A DNA stretch of 64,000 bases from Neoarius graeffei (Eukaryota; Chordata; Actinopteri; Siluriformes; Ariidae). The stretch is taken from the NCBI RefSeq assembly GCF_027579695.1, contig NC_083587.1, forward strand, positions 2,746,501 to 2,810,500, read 5' to 3'. Below are positions 9,736-22,459 of the stretch, in pieces. The translations under genes and the position numbers were made by a program. Below the pieces are notes generated by a model, which did not search any database, was not told the DNA's origin, and saw only the letters and a list, made by a program, of their open reading frames with translations. The first letter of the stretch is position 1, and every line of letters begins with the position of its first letter.

Positions 9736-11850
9736 GAGGGGCTGCCCGCTCTCTCTCGCGGGAGGGAGGGGCTGCCCGCTCTCTCTCGCGGGAGGGAGGG
9801 GCTGCCCGCTCTCTCTCGCGGGAGGGAGGGGCTGCCCGCTCTCTCTCGCGGGAGGGAGGGGCTGCCCGCTCTCTCTCGCGGGAGGGAGGGGCTGCCCGCT
9901 CTCTCTCGCGGGACGGAGGGGCTGCCCGCTCTCTCTCGCGGGACGGAGGGGCTGCCCGCTCTCTCTCGCGGGAGGGAGGGGCTGCCCGCTCTCTCTCGCG
10001 GGAGGGAGGGGCTGCCCGCTCTCTCTCGCGGGAGGGAGGGGCTGCCCGCTCTCTCTCGCGGGAGGGAGGGGCTGCCCGCTCTCTCTCGCGGGAGGGAGGG
10101 GCTGCCCGCTCTCTCTCGCGGGAGGGAGGGGCTGCCCGCTCTCTCTCGCGGGAGGGAGGGGCTGGCCGCTCTCTCTCGCGGGAGGGAGGGGCTGGCCGCT
10201 CTCTCTCGCGGGAGGGAGGGGCTGCCCGCTCTCTCTCGCACGAGGGATGGGCTGCTCGCTCTGTCACCTACGAGGGAGGGGCTGCTCGCTCTGTCACCTA
10301 CGAGGGAGGGGCTGCCCGCTTTGTCTCGCAGGAGGGAGGTGCTGGTCGCTCTCTCTCGCAGGAGGGAGGGGCTGGTCGCTCTCTCTCGCAGGAGGGAGGG
10401 GCTGGTCGCTCTCTCTCGCACCAGGGAGGGGCTGGTCGCTCTCTCTCGCACCAGGGAGGGGCTGGTCGCTCTCTCTCGCACGAGGGAGGGGCTGCCCGCT
10501 CTCTCTCGCAGGAGGGAGGGGCTGCCCGCTCTTTCACGCACTAGAGGGGGGCTGCCCTCTCTCTCTCGCACGAGGGATGGGCTGCTCGCTCTGTCACGCA
10601 CTAGGGCGGGGCTGCCCGTTCTCTCTCGCGGGATGGAGGGGCTGGCCGCTCTCTCTCGCGGGAGGGAGGGGCTGGCCGCTCTCTCTCGCGCGGGAGGGAG
10701 GGGCTGCCCGCTCTCTCTCGCACTAGAGGGGGGCTGCCCGCTCTCTCTCGCACGAGGGATGGGCTGCTCGCTCTGTCACGCACTAGGGAGGGGCTGCCCG
10801 TTCTCTCTCGCGGGATGGAGGGGCTGGCCGCTCTCTCTCGCGGGAGGGAGGGGCTGGCCGCTCTCTCTCGCACGAGGGATGGGCTGCTCGCTCTGTCACC
10901 TACGAGGGAGGGGCTGCTCGCTCTGTCACCTACGAGGGAGGGGCTGCCCGCTTTCTCTCGCAGGAGGGAGGGGCTGCCCGCTCTCTCTCGCAGGAGGGAG
11001 GGGCTGCCCGCTCTCTCTCGCAGGAGGGAGGGGCTGGTCGCTCTCTCTCGCAGGAGGGAGGGGCTGGTCGCTCTCTCTCGCAGGAGGGAGGGGCTGGTCG
11101 CTCTCTCTCGCAGGAGGGAGGGGCTGGTCGCTCTCTCTCGCAGGAGGGAGGGGCTGGTCGCTCTCTCTCGCAGGAGGGAGGGGCTGGTCGCTCTCTCTCG
11201 CACGAGGGAGGGGCTGGTCGCTCTCTCTCGCACGAGGGAGGGGCTGGTCGCTCTCTCTCGCACGAGGGAGGGGCTGGTCGCTCTCTCTCGCACGAGGGAG
11301 GGGCTGGTCGCTCTCTCTCGCACCAGGGAGGGGCTGGTCGCTCTCTCTCGCACGAGGGAGGGGCTGCCCGCTCTCTCTCGCAGGAGGTAGGGGCTGCCCG
11401 CTCTTTCACGCACTAGGGAGGGGCTGCCCGTTCTCTCTCGCACGATGGAGGGGCTGCCCGTTCTGTCACGCACGATGGAGGGGCTGCCCGCTCTCTCTCG
11501 CAGGAGGGAGGGGCTGCCCGCTCTGTCTCGCAGGAGGGAGGGGCTGCCCGCTCTCTCTCGCAGGAGGGAGGGGCTGCCCGCTCTCTCTCGCAGGAGGGAG
11601 GGGCTGCCCGCTCTCTCTCGCAGGAGGGAGGGGCTGCCCGCTCTGTCTCGCAGGAGGGAGGGGCTGCCCGCTCTCTCTCGCAGGAGCGAGGGGCTGCCCG
11701 CTCTGTCTCGCAGGAGGGAGGGGCTGCCCGCTCTCTCTCGCAGGAGCGAGGGGCTGCCCGCTCTGTCTCGCAGGAGGGAGGGGCTGCCCGCTCTGTCTCG
11801 CAGGAGGGAGGGGCTGCCCGCTCTGTCACGCAGGAGGGAGGGGCTGCCCG

Positions 11851-12540
11851 CTCTGTCACGCGCGAGGGAGGGGCTGCCCGCTCTGTCACGCGCGAGGGAG
11901 GGGCTGCCCGCTCTGTCACGCGCGAGGGAGGGGCTGCCCGCTCTGTCACGCGCGAGGGAGGGGCTGCCCGCTCTGTCACGCGCGAGGGAGGGGCTGCCCG
12001 CTCTGTCACGCGCGAGGGAGGGGCTGCCCGCTCTGTCACGCGCGAGGGAGGGGCTGCCCGCTCTGTCACGCGCGAGGGAGGGGCTGCCCGCTCTGTCACG
12101 CGCGAGGGAGGGGCTGCCCGCTCTGTCACGCGCGAGGGAGGGGCTGCCCGCTCTGTCACGCGCGAGGGAGGGGCTGCCCGCTCTGTCACGCGCGAGGGAG
12201 GGGCTGCCCGCTCTGTCACGCGCGAGGGAGGGGCTGCCCGCTCTGTCACGCGCGAGGGAGGGGCTGCCCGCTCTGTCACGCGCGAGGGAGGGGCTGCCCG
12301 CTCTGTCACGCGCGAGGGAGGGGCTGCCCGCTCTGTCACGCGCGAGGGAGGGGCTGCCCGCTCTGTCACGCGCGAGGGAGGGGCTGCCCGCTCTGTCACG
12401 CGCGAGGGAGGGGCTGCCCGCTCTGTCACGCGCGAGGGAGGGGCTGCCCGCTCTGTCACGCGCGTGGGAGGGGCTGCCCGCTCTGTCACGCGCGAGGGAG
12501 GGGCTGCCCGCTCTGTCACGCGCGAGGGAGGGGCTGCCCG
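11851..12540. repeat. Homogenised run of 23 near-identical units
   Basis: Twenty-three consecutive 30-bp units with the GTCACGCGCGAGG form are identical apart from one A-to-T change near 12465 (CGCGTGGGAG). A second run of 12 such units occupies 12841-13200. This points to recent local amplification. Confidence 0.9.
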
Positions 12541-15500
12541 CTCTCTCACGCACTAGAGGGGGGCTGCTCGCTCTGTCACCTACGCGGGAGCGGCTGCCCG
12601 CTCTCTCTCGCAGGAGGGAGGGGCTGGTCGCTCTCTCTCGCAGGAGGGAGGGGCTGGTCGCTCTCTCACGCACTAGAGGGGGGCTGCTCGCTCTGTCACC
12701 TACGAGGGAGCGGCTGCCCGCTCTCTCTCGCAGGAGGGAGGGGCTGGTCGCTCTCTCTCGCAGGAGGGAGGGGCTGGTCGCTCTCTCTCGCAGGAGGGAG
12801 GGGCTGGTCGCTCTCTCTCGCAGGAGGGAGGGGGTGCCCGCTCTGTCACGCGCGAGGGAGGGGCTGCCCGCTCTGTCACGCGCGAGGGAGGGGCTGCCCG
12901 CTCTGTCACGCGCGAGGGAGGGGCTGCCCGCTCTGTCACGCGCGAGGGAGGGGCTGCCCGCTCTGTCACGCGCGAGGGAGGGGCTGCCCGCTCTGTCACG
13001 CGCGAGGGAGGGGCTGCCCGCTCTGTCACGCGCGAGGGAGGGGCTGCCCGCTCTGTCACGCGCGAGGGAGGGGCTGCCCGCTCTGTCACGCGCGAGGGAG
13101 GGGCTGCCCGCTCTGTCACGCGCGAGGGAGGGGCTGCCCGCTCTGTCACGCGCGAGGGAGGGGCTGCCCGCTCTGTCACGCGCGAGGGAGGGGCTGCCCG
13201 CTCTCCCTCGCGGGAGCGAGGGGCTGCCCGCTCTCCCTCGCGGGAGCGAGGGGCTGCCCGCTCTCCCTCGCGGGAGCGAGGGGCTGCCCGCTCCCTCTCG
13301 CGGGAGCGAGGGGCTGCCCGCTCCCTCTCGCGGGAGCGAGGGGCTGCCCGCTCCCTCTCGCGGGAGCGAGGGGCTGCCCGCTCCCTCTCGCGGGAGCGAG
13401 GGGCTGCTCGCTCTGTCACCTACGAGGGAGCGGCTGCCCGCTCTCTCTCGCAGGAGGGAGGGGCTGGTCGCTCTCTCTCGCAGGAGGGAGGGGCTGGTCG
13501 CTCTCTCTCGCACCAGGGAGGGGCTGCTCGCTCTGTCACCTACGAGGGAGGGGCTGCCCGCTCTGTCGCGCCCGAGGGAGGGGCTGCCCGCTCTGTCGCG
13601 CCCGAGGGAGGGGCTGCCCGCTCTGTCGCGCCCGAGGGAGGGGCTGCCCGCTCTGTCGCGCCCGAGGGAGGGGCTGCCCGCTCTGTCGCGCCCGAGGGAG
13701 GGGCTGCCCGCTCTGTCACCTACGAGGGAGCGGCTGCTCGCTCTCTCTCGCAGGAGGGAGGGGCTGGTCGCTCTCTCTCGCACCAGGGAGGGGCTGCTCG
13801 CTCTCTCTCGCACCAGGGAGGGGCTGCTCGCTCTGTCACCTACGAGGGAGGGGCTGCCCGCTCTGTCGCGCCCGAGGGAGGGGCTGCCCGCTCTGTCGCG
13901 CCCGAGGGAGGGGCTGCCCGCTCTGTCGCGCCCGAGGGAGGGGCTGCCCGCTCTGTCGCGCCCGAGGGAGGGGCTGCCCGCTCTCTCTCGCGGGAGGGAG
14001 GGGCTGCCCGCTCTCTCTCGCGGGAGGGAGGGGCTGCCCGCTCTCTCTCGCGGGAGGGAGGGGCTGCCCGCTCTCTCACGCACTAGAGGGGGGCTGCCCG
14101 CTCTCTCTCGCACGAGGGATGGGCTGCTCGCTCTGTCACCTACGAGGGAGCGGCTGCCCGCTCTGTCACCTACGAGGGAGCGGCTGCCCGCTCTCTCTCG
14201 CAGGAGGGAGGGGCTGGTCGCTCTCTCTCGCAGGAGGGAGGGGCTGGTCGCTCTCTCTCGCAGGAGGGAGGGGCTGCTCGCTCTCTCTCGCACCAGGGAG
14301 GGGCTGCCCGCTCTGTCACCTACGAGGGAGGGGCTGCCCGCTCTGTCTCGCGCGAGGGAGGGGCTGCCCGCTCTGTCGCGCGCGAGGGAGGGGCTGCCCG
14401 CTCTGTCGCGCGCGAGGGAGGGGCTGCCCGCTCTGTCGCGCGCGAGGGAGGGGCTGCCCGCTCTGTCGCGCGCGAGGGAGGGGCTGCCCGCTCTGTCGCG
14501 CCCGAGGGAGGGGCTGCCCGCTCTGTCGCGCCCGAGGGAGGGGCTGCCCGCTCTGTCGCGCCCGAGGGAGGGGCTGCCCGCTCTGTCGCGCCCGAGGGAG
14601 GGGCTGCCCGCTCTCTCTCGCGGGAGGGAGGGGCTGCCCGCTCTCTCTCGCGGGAGGGAGGGGCTGCCCGCTCTCTCTCGCGGGAGGGAGGGGCTGCCTG
14701 CTCTCTCACGCACAAGAGGGGGGCTGCCCGCTCTCTCTCGCACGAGGGATGGGCTGCCCGCTCTGTCGCGCCCGAGGGAGGGGCTGCCCGCTCTCTCTCG
14801 CGGGAGGGAGGGGCTGCCCGCTCTCTCTCGCGGGAGGGAGGGGCTGCCCGCTCTCTCTCGCGGGAGGGAGGGGCTGCCCGCTCTCTCTCGCGGGAGGGAG
14901 GGGCTGCCCGCTCTCTCACGCACTAGAGGGGGGCTGCCCGCTCTCTCTCGCACGAGGGATGGGCTGCTCGCTCTGTCACCTACGAGGGAGCGGCTGCCCG
15001 CTCTGTCACCTACGAGGGAGCGGCTGCCCGCTCTCTCTCGCAGGAGGGAGGGGCTGGTCGCTCTCTCTCGCAGGAGGGAGGGGCTGGTCGCTCTCTCTCG
15101 CAGGAGGGAGGGGCTGGTCGCTCTCTCTCGCAGGAGGGAGGGGCTGGTCGCTCTCTCTCGCAGGAGGGAGGGGCTGCTCGCTCTCTCTCGCACCAGGGAG
15201 GGGCTGCCCGCTCTGTCACCTACGAGGGAGGGGCTGCCCGCTCTGTCTCGCGCGAGGGAGGGGCTGCCAGCTCTGTCGCGCGCGAGGGAGGGGCTGCCCG
15301 CTCTGTCGCGCCCGAGGGAGGGGCTGCCCGCTCTGTCGCGCCCGAGGGAGGGGCTGCCCGCTCTGTCGCGCCCGAGGGAGGGGCTGCCCGCTCTCTGTCG
15401 CGCCCGAGGGAGGGGCTGCCCGCTCTCTGTCGCGCCCGAGGGAGGGGCTGCCCGCTCTCTCTCGCGGGAGGGAGGGGCTGCCCGCTCTCTCTCGCGGGAG

Positions 15501-16710
15501 GGAGGGGCTGCCCGCTCTCTCTCGCGGGAGGGAGGGGCTGCCCGCTCTCTCACGCACTAGAGGGGGGCTGCCCGCTCTCTCTCGCACGAGGGATGGGCTG
15601 CCCGCTCTGTCACCTACGAGGGAGCGGCTGCCCGCTCTGTCACCTACGAGGGAGCGGCTGCCCGCTCTGTCACCTACGAGGGAGCGGCTGCCCGCTCTGT
15701 CACCTACGAGGGAGCGGCTGCCCGCTCTGTCACCTACGAGTGAGCGGCTGCCCGCTCTCTCTCGCAGGAGGGAGGGGCTGGTCGCTCTCTCTCGCAGGAG
15801 GGAGGGGCTGGTCGCTCTCTCTCGCACGAGGGAGGGGCTGGTCGCTCTCTCTCGCACGAGGGAGGGGCTGGTCGCTCTCTCTCGCACGAGGGAGGGGCTG
15901 GTCGCTCTCTCTCGCACCAGGGAGGGGCTGGTCGCTCTCTCTCGCACGAGGGAGGGGCTGCCCGCTCTCTCTCGCAGGAGGGAGGGGCTGCCCGCTCTTT
16001 CACGCACTAGGGAGGGGCTGCCCGTTCTCTCTCGCACGATGGAGGGGCTGCCCGCTCTGTCACGCACGATGGAGGGGCTGCCCGCTCTCTCTCGCAGGAG
16101 GGAGGGGCTGCCCGCTCTGTCTCGCAGGAGGGAGGGGCTGCCCGCTCTGTCTCGCAGGAGGGAGGGGCTGCCCGCTCTCTCTCGCAGGAGGGAGGGGCTG
16201 CCCGCTCTCTCTCGCAGGAGGGAGGGGCTGCCCGCTCTCTCTCGCAGGAGGGAGGGGCTGCCCGCTCTGTCTCGCAGGAGGGAGGGGCTGCCCGCTCTCT
16301 CTCGCAGGAGCGAGGGGCTGCCCGCTCTGTCTCGCAGGAGGGAGGGGCTGCCCGCTCTGTCTCGCAGGAGGGAGGGGCTGCCCGCTCTGTCACGCGCGAG
16401 GGAGGGGCTGCCCGCTCTGTCACGCGCGAGGGAGGGGCTGCCCGCTCTGTCACGCGCGAGGGAGGGGCTGCCCGCTCTGTCACGCGCGAGGGAGGGGCTG
16501 CCCGCTCTCTCTCGCAGGAGCGAGGGGCTGCCCGCTCTGTCTCGCAGGAGGGAGGGGCTGCCCGCTCTGTCTCGCAGGAGGGAGGGGCTGCCCGCTCTGT
16601 CACGCGCGAGGGAGGGGCTGCCCGCTCTGTCACGCGCGAGGGAGGGGCTGCCCGCTCTGTCACGCGCGAGGGAGGGGCTGCCCGCTCTGTCACGCGCGAG
16701 GGAGGGGCTG

Positions 16711-19700
16711 CCCGCTCTCTCTGGCGGGAGGGAGGGGCTGCCCGCTCTCTCACGCACTAGAGGGGGGCTGCTCGCTCTGTCACCTACGAGGGAGCGGCTG
16801 CCCGCTCTCTCTCGCAGGAGGGAGGGGCTGGTCGCTCTCTCTCGCAGGAGGGAGGGGCTGGTCGCTCTCTCTCGCAGGAGGGAGGGGCTGGTCGCTCTCT
16901 CTCGCAGGAGGGAGGGGCTGGTCGCTCTCTCTCGCAGGAGGGAGGGGCTGGTCGCTCTCTCTCGCAGGAGGGAGGGGCTGCCCGCTCTGTCACGCGCGAG
17001 GGAGGGGCTGCCCGCTCTGTCACGCGCGAGGGAGGGGCTGCCCGCTCTGTCACGCGCGAGGGAGGGGCTGCCCGCTCTGTCACGCGCGAGGGAGGGGCTG
17101 CCCGCTCTGTCACGCGCGAGGGAGGGGCTGCCCGCTCTGTCACGCGCGAGGGAGGGGCTGCCCGCTCTGTCACGCGCGAGGGAGGGGCTGCCCGCTCTGT
17201 CACGCGCGAGGGAGGGGCTGCCAGCTCTCCCTCGCAGGAGGGAGGGGCTGCCCGCTCTCCCTCGCAGGAGCGAGGGGCTGCCCGCTCTCCCTCGCAGGAG
17301 CGAGGGGCTGCCCGCTCTCCCTCGCAGGAGCGAGGGGCTGCCCGCTCCGTCTCGCGCGAGGGAGGGGCTTCCCGCTCCGTCTCGCGCGATGGAGGGGCTG
17401 CCCGCTCCGTCACGCGCGAGGGAGGGGCTGCCCGCTCCGTCTCGCGCGAGGGAGGGGCTGCCCGCTCCGTCTCGCGCGAGGGAGGGGCTGCCCGCTCCGT
17501 CACGCGCGAGGGAGGGGCTGCCCGCTCCGTCTCGCGCGAGGGAGGGGCTGCCCGCTCCGTCACGCGCGAGGGAGGGGCTGCCCGCTCCATCTCGCGCGAG
17601 GGAGGGGCTGCCCGCTCCGTCACGCGCGAGGGAGGGGCTGCCCGCTCCGTCTCGCGCGAGGGAGGGGCTGCCCGCTCCGTCACGCGCGAGGGAGGGGCTG
17701 CCCGCTCCGTCTCGCCCGAGGGAGGGGCTGCCCGCTCCGTCACGCAGGAGGGAGGGGCTGCCCGCTCCGTCACGCGCGAGGGAGGGGCTGCCCGCTCTCC
17801 CTCGCAGGAGCGAGGGGCTGCCCGCTCTCCCTCGCAGGAGCGAGGGGCTGCCCGCTCTCCCTCGCAGGAGCGAGGGGCTGCCCGCTCTCCCTCGCAGGAG
17901 CGAGGGGCTGCCCGCTCTCCCTCGCGCGAGGGAGGGGCTGCCCGCTCCGTCACGCGCGGGGGAGGGGCTGCCCGCTCCGTCTCGCCCGAGGGAGGGGCTG
18001 CCCGCTCCGTCACGCAGGAGGGAGGGGCTGCCCGCTCCGTCACGCGCGAGGGAGGGGCTGCCCGCTCTCCCTCGCAGGAGGGAGGGGCTGCCCGCTCTCC
18101 CTCGCAGGAGCGAGGGGCTGCCCGCTCTCCCTCGCAGGAGCGAGGGGCTGCCCGCTCTCCCTCGCAGGAGCGAGGGGCTGCCCGCTCTCCCTCGCAGGAG
18201 CGAGGGGCTGCCCGCGCCGTCTCGCGCGAGGGAGGGGCTTCCCGCTCCGTCTCGCGCGAGGGAGGGGCTGCCCGCTCCGTCACGCGCGAGGGAGGGGCTG
18301 CCCGCTCCGTCTCGCGCGAGGGAGGTGCTGCCCGCTCCGTCTCGCGCGAGGGAGGTGCTGCCCGCTCCGTCTCGCGCGAGGGAGGTGCTGCCCGCTCTCT
18401 CTCGCAGGAGGGAGGGGCTGCCCGCTCTGTCTCGCAGGAGGGAGGGGCTGCCCGCTCTGTCTCGCAGGAGGGAGGGGCTGCCCGCTCTCTCTCGCAGGAG
18501 GGAGGGGCTGCCCGCTCTCTCTCGCAGGAGGGAGGGGCTGCCCGCTCTCTCTCGCAGGAGGGAGGGGCTGCCCGCTCTGTCTCGCAGGAGGGAGGGGCTG
18601 CCCGCTCTGTCTCGCAGGAGGGAGGGGCTGCCCGCTCTGTCACGCGCGAGGGAGGGGCTGCCCGCTCTGTCACGCGCGAGGGAGGGGCTGCCCGCTCTGT
18701 CACGCGCGAGGGAGGGGCTGCCCGCTCTGTCACGCGCGAGGGAGGGGCTGCCCGCTCTCTCTGGCGGGAGGGAGGGGCTGCCCGCTCTCTCACGCACTAG
18801 AGGGGGGCTGCTCGCTCTGTCACCTACGAGGGAGCGGCTGCCCGCTCTCTCTCGCAGGAGGGAGGGGCTGGTCGCTCTCTCTCGCAGGAGGGAGGGGCTG
18901 GTCGCTCTCTCTCGCAGGAGGGAGGGGCTGGTCGCTCTCTCTCGCAGGAGGGAGGGGCTGGTCGCTCTCTCTCGCAGGAGGGAGGGGCTGGTCGCTCTCT
19001 CTCGCAGGAGGGAGGGGCTGCCCGCTCTGTCACGCGCGAGGGAGGGGCTGCCCGCTCTGTCACGCGCGAGGGAGGGGCTGCCCGCTCTGTCACGCGCGAG
19101 GGAGGGGCTGCCCGCTCTGTCACGCGCGAGGGAGGGGCTGCCCGCTCTGTCACGCGCGAGGGAGGGGCTGCCAGCTCTCCCTCGCAGGAGGGAGGGGCTG
19201 CCCGCTCTCCCTCGCAGGAGCGAGGGGCTGCCCGCTCTCCCTCGCAGGAGCGAGGGGCTGCCCGCTCTCCCTCGCAGGAGCGAGGGGCTGCCCGCTCCGT
19301 CTCGCGCGAGGGAGGGGCTTCCCGCTCCGTCTCGCGCGAGGGAGGGGCTGCCCGCTCCGTCACGCGCGAGGGAGGGGCTGCCCGCTCCGTCTCGCGCGAG
19401 GGAGGGGCTGCCCGCTCCGTCTCGCGCGAGGGAGGGGCTGCCCGCTCCGTCACGCGCGAGGGAGGGGCTGCCCGCTCCGTCTCGCGCGAGGGAGGGGCTG
19501 CCCGCTCCGTCACGCGCGAGGGAGGGGCTGCCCGCTCCGTCACGCGCGAGGGAGGGGCTGCCCGCTCCGTCTCGCGCGAGGGAGGGGCTGCCCGCTCCGT
19601 CACGCGCGAGGGAGGGGCTGCCCGCTCCGTCTCGCCCGAGGGAGGGGCTGCCCGCTCCGTCACGCAGGAGGGAGGGGCTGCCCGCTCCGTCACGCGCGAG

Positions 19701-20520
19701 GGAGGGGCTGCCCGCTCTCCCTCGCAGGAGCGAGGGGCTGCCCGCTCTCCCTCGCAGGAGCGAGGGGCTGCCCGCTCTCCCTCGCAGGAGCGAGGGGCTG
19801 CCCGCTCTCCCTCGCAGGAGCGAGGGGCTGCCCGCTCTCCCTCGCGCGAGGGAGGGGCTGCCCGCTCCGTCACGCGCGGGGGAGGGGCTGCCCGCTCCGT
19901 CTCGCCCGAGGGAGGGGCTGCCCGCTCCGTCACGCAGGAGGGAGGGGCTGCCCGCTCCGTCACGCGCGAGGGAGGGGCTGCCCGCTCTCCCTCGCAGGAG
20001 CGAGGGGCTGCCCGCTCTCCCTCGCAGGAGCGAGGGGCTGCCCGCTCTCCCTCGCAGGAGCGAGGGGCTGCCCGCTCTCCCTCGCAGGAGCGAGGGGCTG
20101 CCCGCTCTCCCTCGCAGGAGCGAGGGGCTGCCCGCTCCGTCTCGCGCGAGGGAGGGGCTTCCCGCTCCGTCTCGCGCGAGGGAGGGGCTGCCCGCTCCGT
20201 CACGCGCGAGGGAGGGGCTGCCCGCTCCGTCTCGCGCGAGGGAGGGGCTGCCCGCTCCGTCTCGCGCGAGGGAGGGGCTGCTCGCTCCGTCTCGCGCGAG
20301 GGAGGGGCTGCCCGCTCCGTCACGCGCGAGGGAGGGGCTGCCCGCTCCGTCTCGCGCGAGGGAGGGGCTGCCCGCTCCGTCTCGAGCGAGGGAGGGCCTG
20401 CCCGCTCCGTCTCGCGCGAGGGAGGGGCTGCCCGCTCCGTCACGCGCGAGGGAGGGGCTGCCCGCTCCGTCTCGCGCGAGGGAGGGGCTGCCCGCTCCGT
20501 CACGCGCGAGGGAGGGGCTG
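16711..20520. repeat. About 2-kb higher-order repeat, two tandem copies
   Basis: Rare marker variants recur in the same order about 2 kb apart: TCTCTGGCGGGAGG at about 16718 and 18758 (offset 2040); the CACTAGAGGGGGGCTGCTC marker at 16756 and 18796 (offset 2040); CCAGCTCTCCCTCGCAGG at 17221 and 19171 (offset 1950); CACGCGCGGGGGAGG at 17951 and 19871 (offset 1920). The falling offsets are whole multiples of 30, so single units were lost or gained after duplication. Confidence 0.88.
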
Positions 20521-20550
20521 CCCGCTCTCCCTCGCAGGAGGGAGGGGCTG

Positions 20551-22310
20551 CCCGCTCTCCCTCGCAGGAGCGAGGGGCTGCCCGCTCTCCCTCGCAGGAG
20601 CGAGGGTCTGCCCGCTCTCCCTCGCAGGAGCGAGGGGCTGCCCGCTCTCCCTCGCAGGAGCGAGGGGCTGCCCGCTCTCCCTCGCAGGAGCGAGGGGCTG
20701 CCCGCTCTCCCTCGCAGGAGCGAGGGGCTGCCCGCTCTCCCTCGCAGGAGCGAGGGGCTGCCCGCTCTCCCTCGCAGGAGCGAGGGGCTGCCCGCTCTCC
20801 CTCGCAGGAGCGAGGGGCTGCCCGCTCTCCCTCGCAGGAGCGAGGGGCTGCCCGCTCTCCCTCGCAGGAGCGAGGGGCTGCCCGCTCTCCCTCGCAGGAG
20901 CGAGGGGCTGCCCGCTCTCCCTCGCAGGAGCGAGGGGCTGCCCGCTCTCCCTCGCAGGAGCGAGGGGCTGCCCGCTCTCCCTCGCAGGAGCGAGGGGCTG
21001 CCCGCTCCGTCGCGCGCGAGGGAGGGGCTGCCCGCTCCGTCGCGCGCGAGGGAGGGGCTGCCCGCTCCGTCGCGCGCGAGGGAGGGGCTGCCCGCTCTCT
21101 CTCTCGCGCGCGAGGGAGGGGCTGCCCGCTCTCTCTCTCGCGCGCGAGGGAGGGGCTGCCCGCTCTCTCTCTCGCGCGCGAGGGAGCGGCTGCCCGCTCT
21201 CTCTCTCGCGCGCGAGGGAGGGGCTGCCCGCGCTCTCTCTCGCGGGAGGGACGGGCTGCTCGCTCTGTCACCTACGAGGGAGCGGCTGTCCGCTCTCTCT
21301 CGCAGGAGCGAGGGGCTGGTCGCTCTCTCTCGCAGGAGGGAGGGGCTGGTCGCTCTCTCTCGCACCGGGGAGGGGCTGCTCGCTCTGTCACCTACGAGGG
21401 AGGGGCTGCCCGCTCTGTCGCGCCCGAGGGAGGGGCTGCCCGCTCCGTCGCGCCCGAGGGAGGGGCTGCCCGCTCCGTCGCGCCCGAGGGAGGGGCTGCC
21501 CGCTCCGTCGCGCCCGAGGGAGGGGCTGCCCGCTCCGTCACGCGCGAGGGAGGGGCTGCCCGCTCCGTCTCGCGCGAGGGAGGGGATGCCCGCTCCGTCA
21601 CGCGTGAGGGAGGGGCTGCCCGCTCCGTCTCGCCCGAGGGAGGGGCTGCCCGCTCCGTCACGCAGGAGGGAGGGGCTGCCCGCTCCGTCACGCGCGAGGG
21701 AGGGGCTGCCCGCTCCGTCACGCGCGAGGGAGGGGCTGCCCGCTCTCCCTCGCAGGAGGGAGGGGCTGCCCGCTCTCCCTCGCAGGAGCGAGGGGCTGCC
21801 CGCTCTCCCTCGCAGGAGCGAGGGTCTGCCCGCTCTCCCTCGCAGGAGCGAGGGTCTGCCCGCTCTCCCTCGCAGGAGCGAGGGGCTGCCCGCTCTCCCT
21901 CGCAGGAGCGAGGGGCTGCCCGCTCTCCCTCGCAGGAGCGAGGGGCTGCCCGCTCTCCCTCGCAGGAGCGAGGGGCTGCCCGCTCTCCCTCGCAGGAGCG
22001 AGGGGCTGCCCGCTCTCCCTCGCAGGAGCGAGGGGCTGCCCGCTCTCCCTCGCAGGAGCGAGGGGCTGCCCGCTCTCCCTCGCAGGAGCGAGGGGCTGCC
22101 CGCTCTCCCTCGCAGGAGCGAGGGGCTGCCCGCTCTCCCTCGCAGGAGCGAGGGGCTGCCCGCTCTCCCTCGCAGGAGCGAGGGGCTGCCCGCTCTCCCT
22201 CGCAGGAGCGAGGGGCTGCCCGCTCTCCCTCGCAGGAGCGAGGGGCTGCCCGCTCTCCCTCGCAGGAGCGAGGGGCTGCCCGCTCTCCCTCGCAGGAGCG
22301 AGGGGCTGCC
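20551..22310. repeat. Duplicated runs of the CTCCCTCGCAGGAGCGAGG subfamily
   Basis: Fifteen consecutive units of this type fill 20551-21000, and a longer run fills about 21771-22310. They are separated by mixed units including longer CTCTCTCTCGCGCGCG variants. Each run is followed by units with CCGTCGCGCGCGAGG and then CT-expanded units, so the two segments are a duplication of about 1.3 kb spacing. Confidence 0.85.
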
Positions 22311-22459
22311 CGCTCCGTCGCGCGCGAGGGAGGGGCTGCCCGCTCCGTCGCGCGCGAGGGAGGGGCTGCCCGCTCCGTCGCGCGCGAGGGAGGGGCTGCC
22401 CGCTCCGTCGCGCGCGAGGGAGGGGCTGCCCGCTCCGTCGCGCGCGAGGGAGGGGCTGC

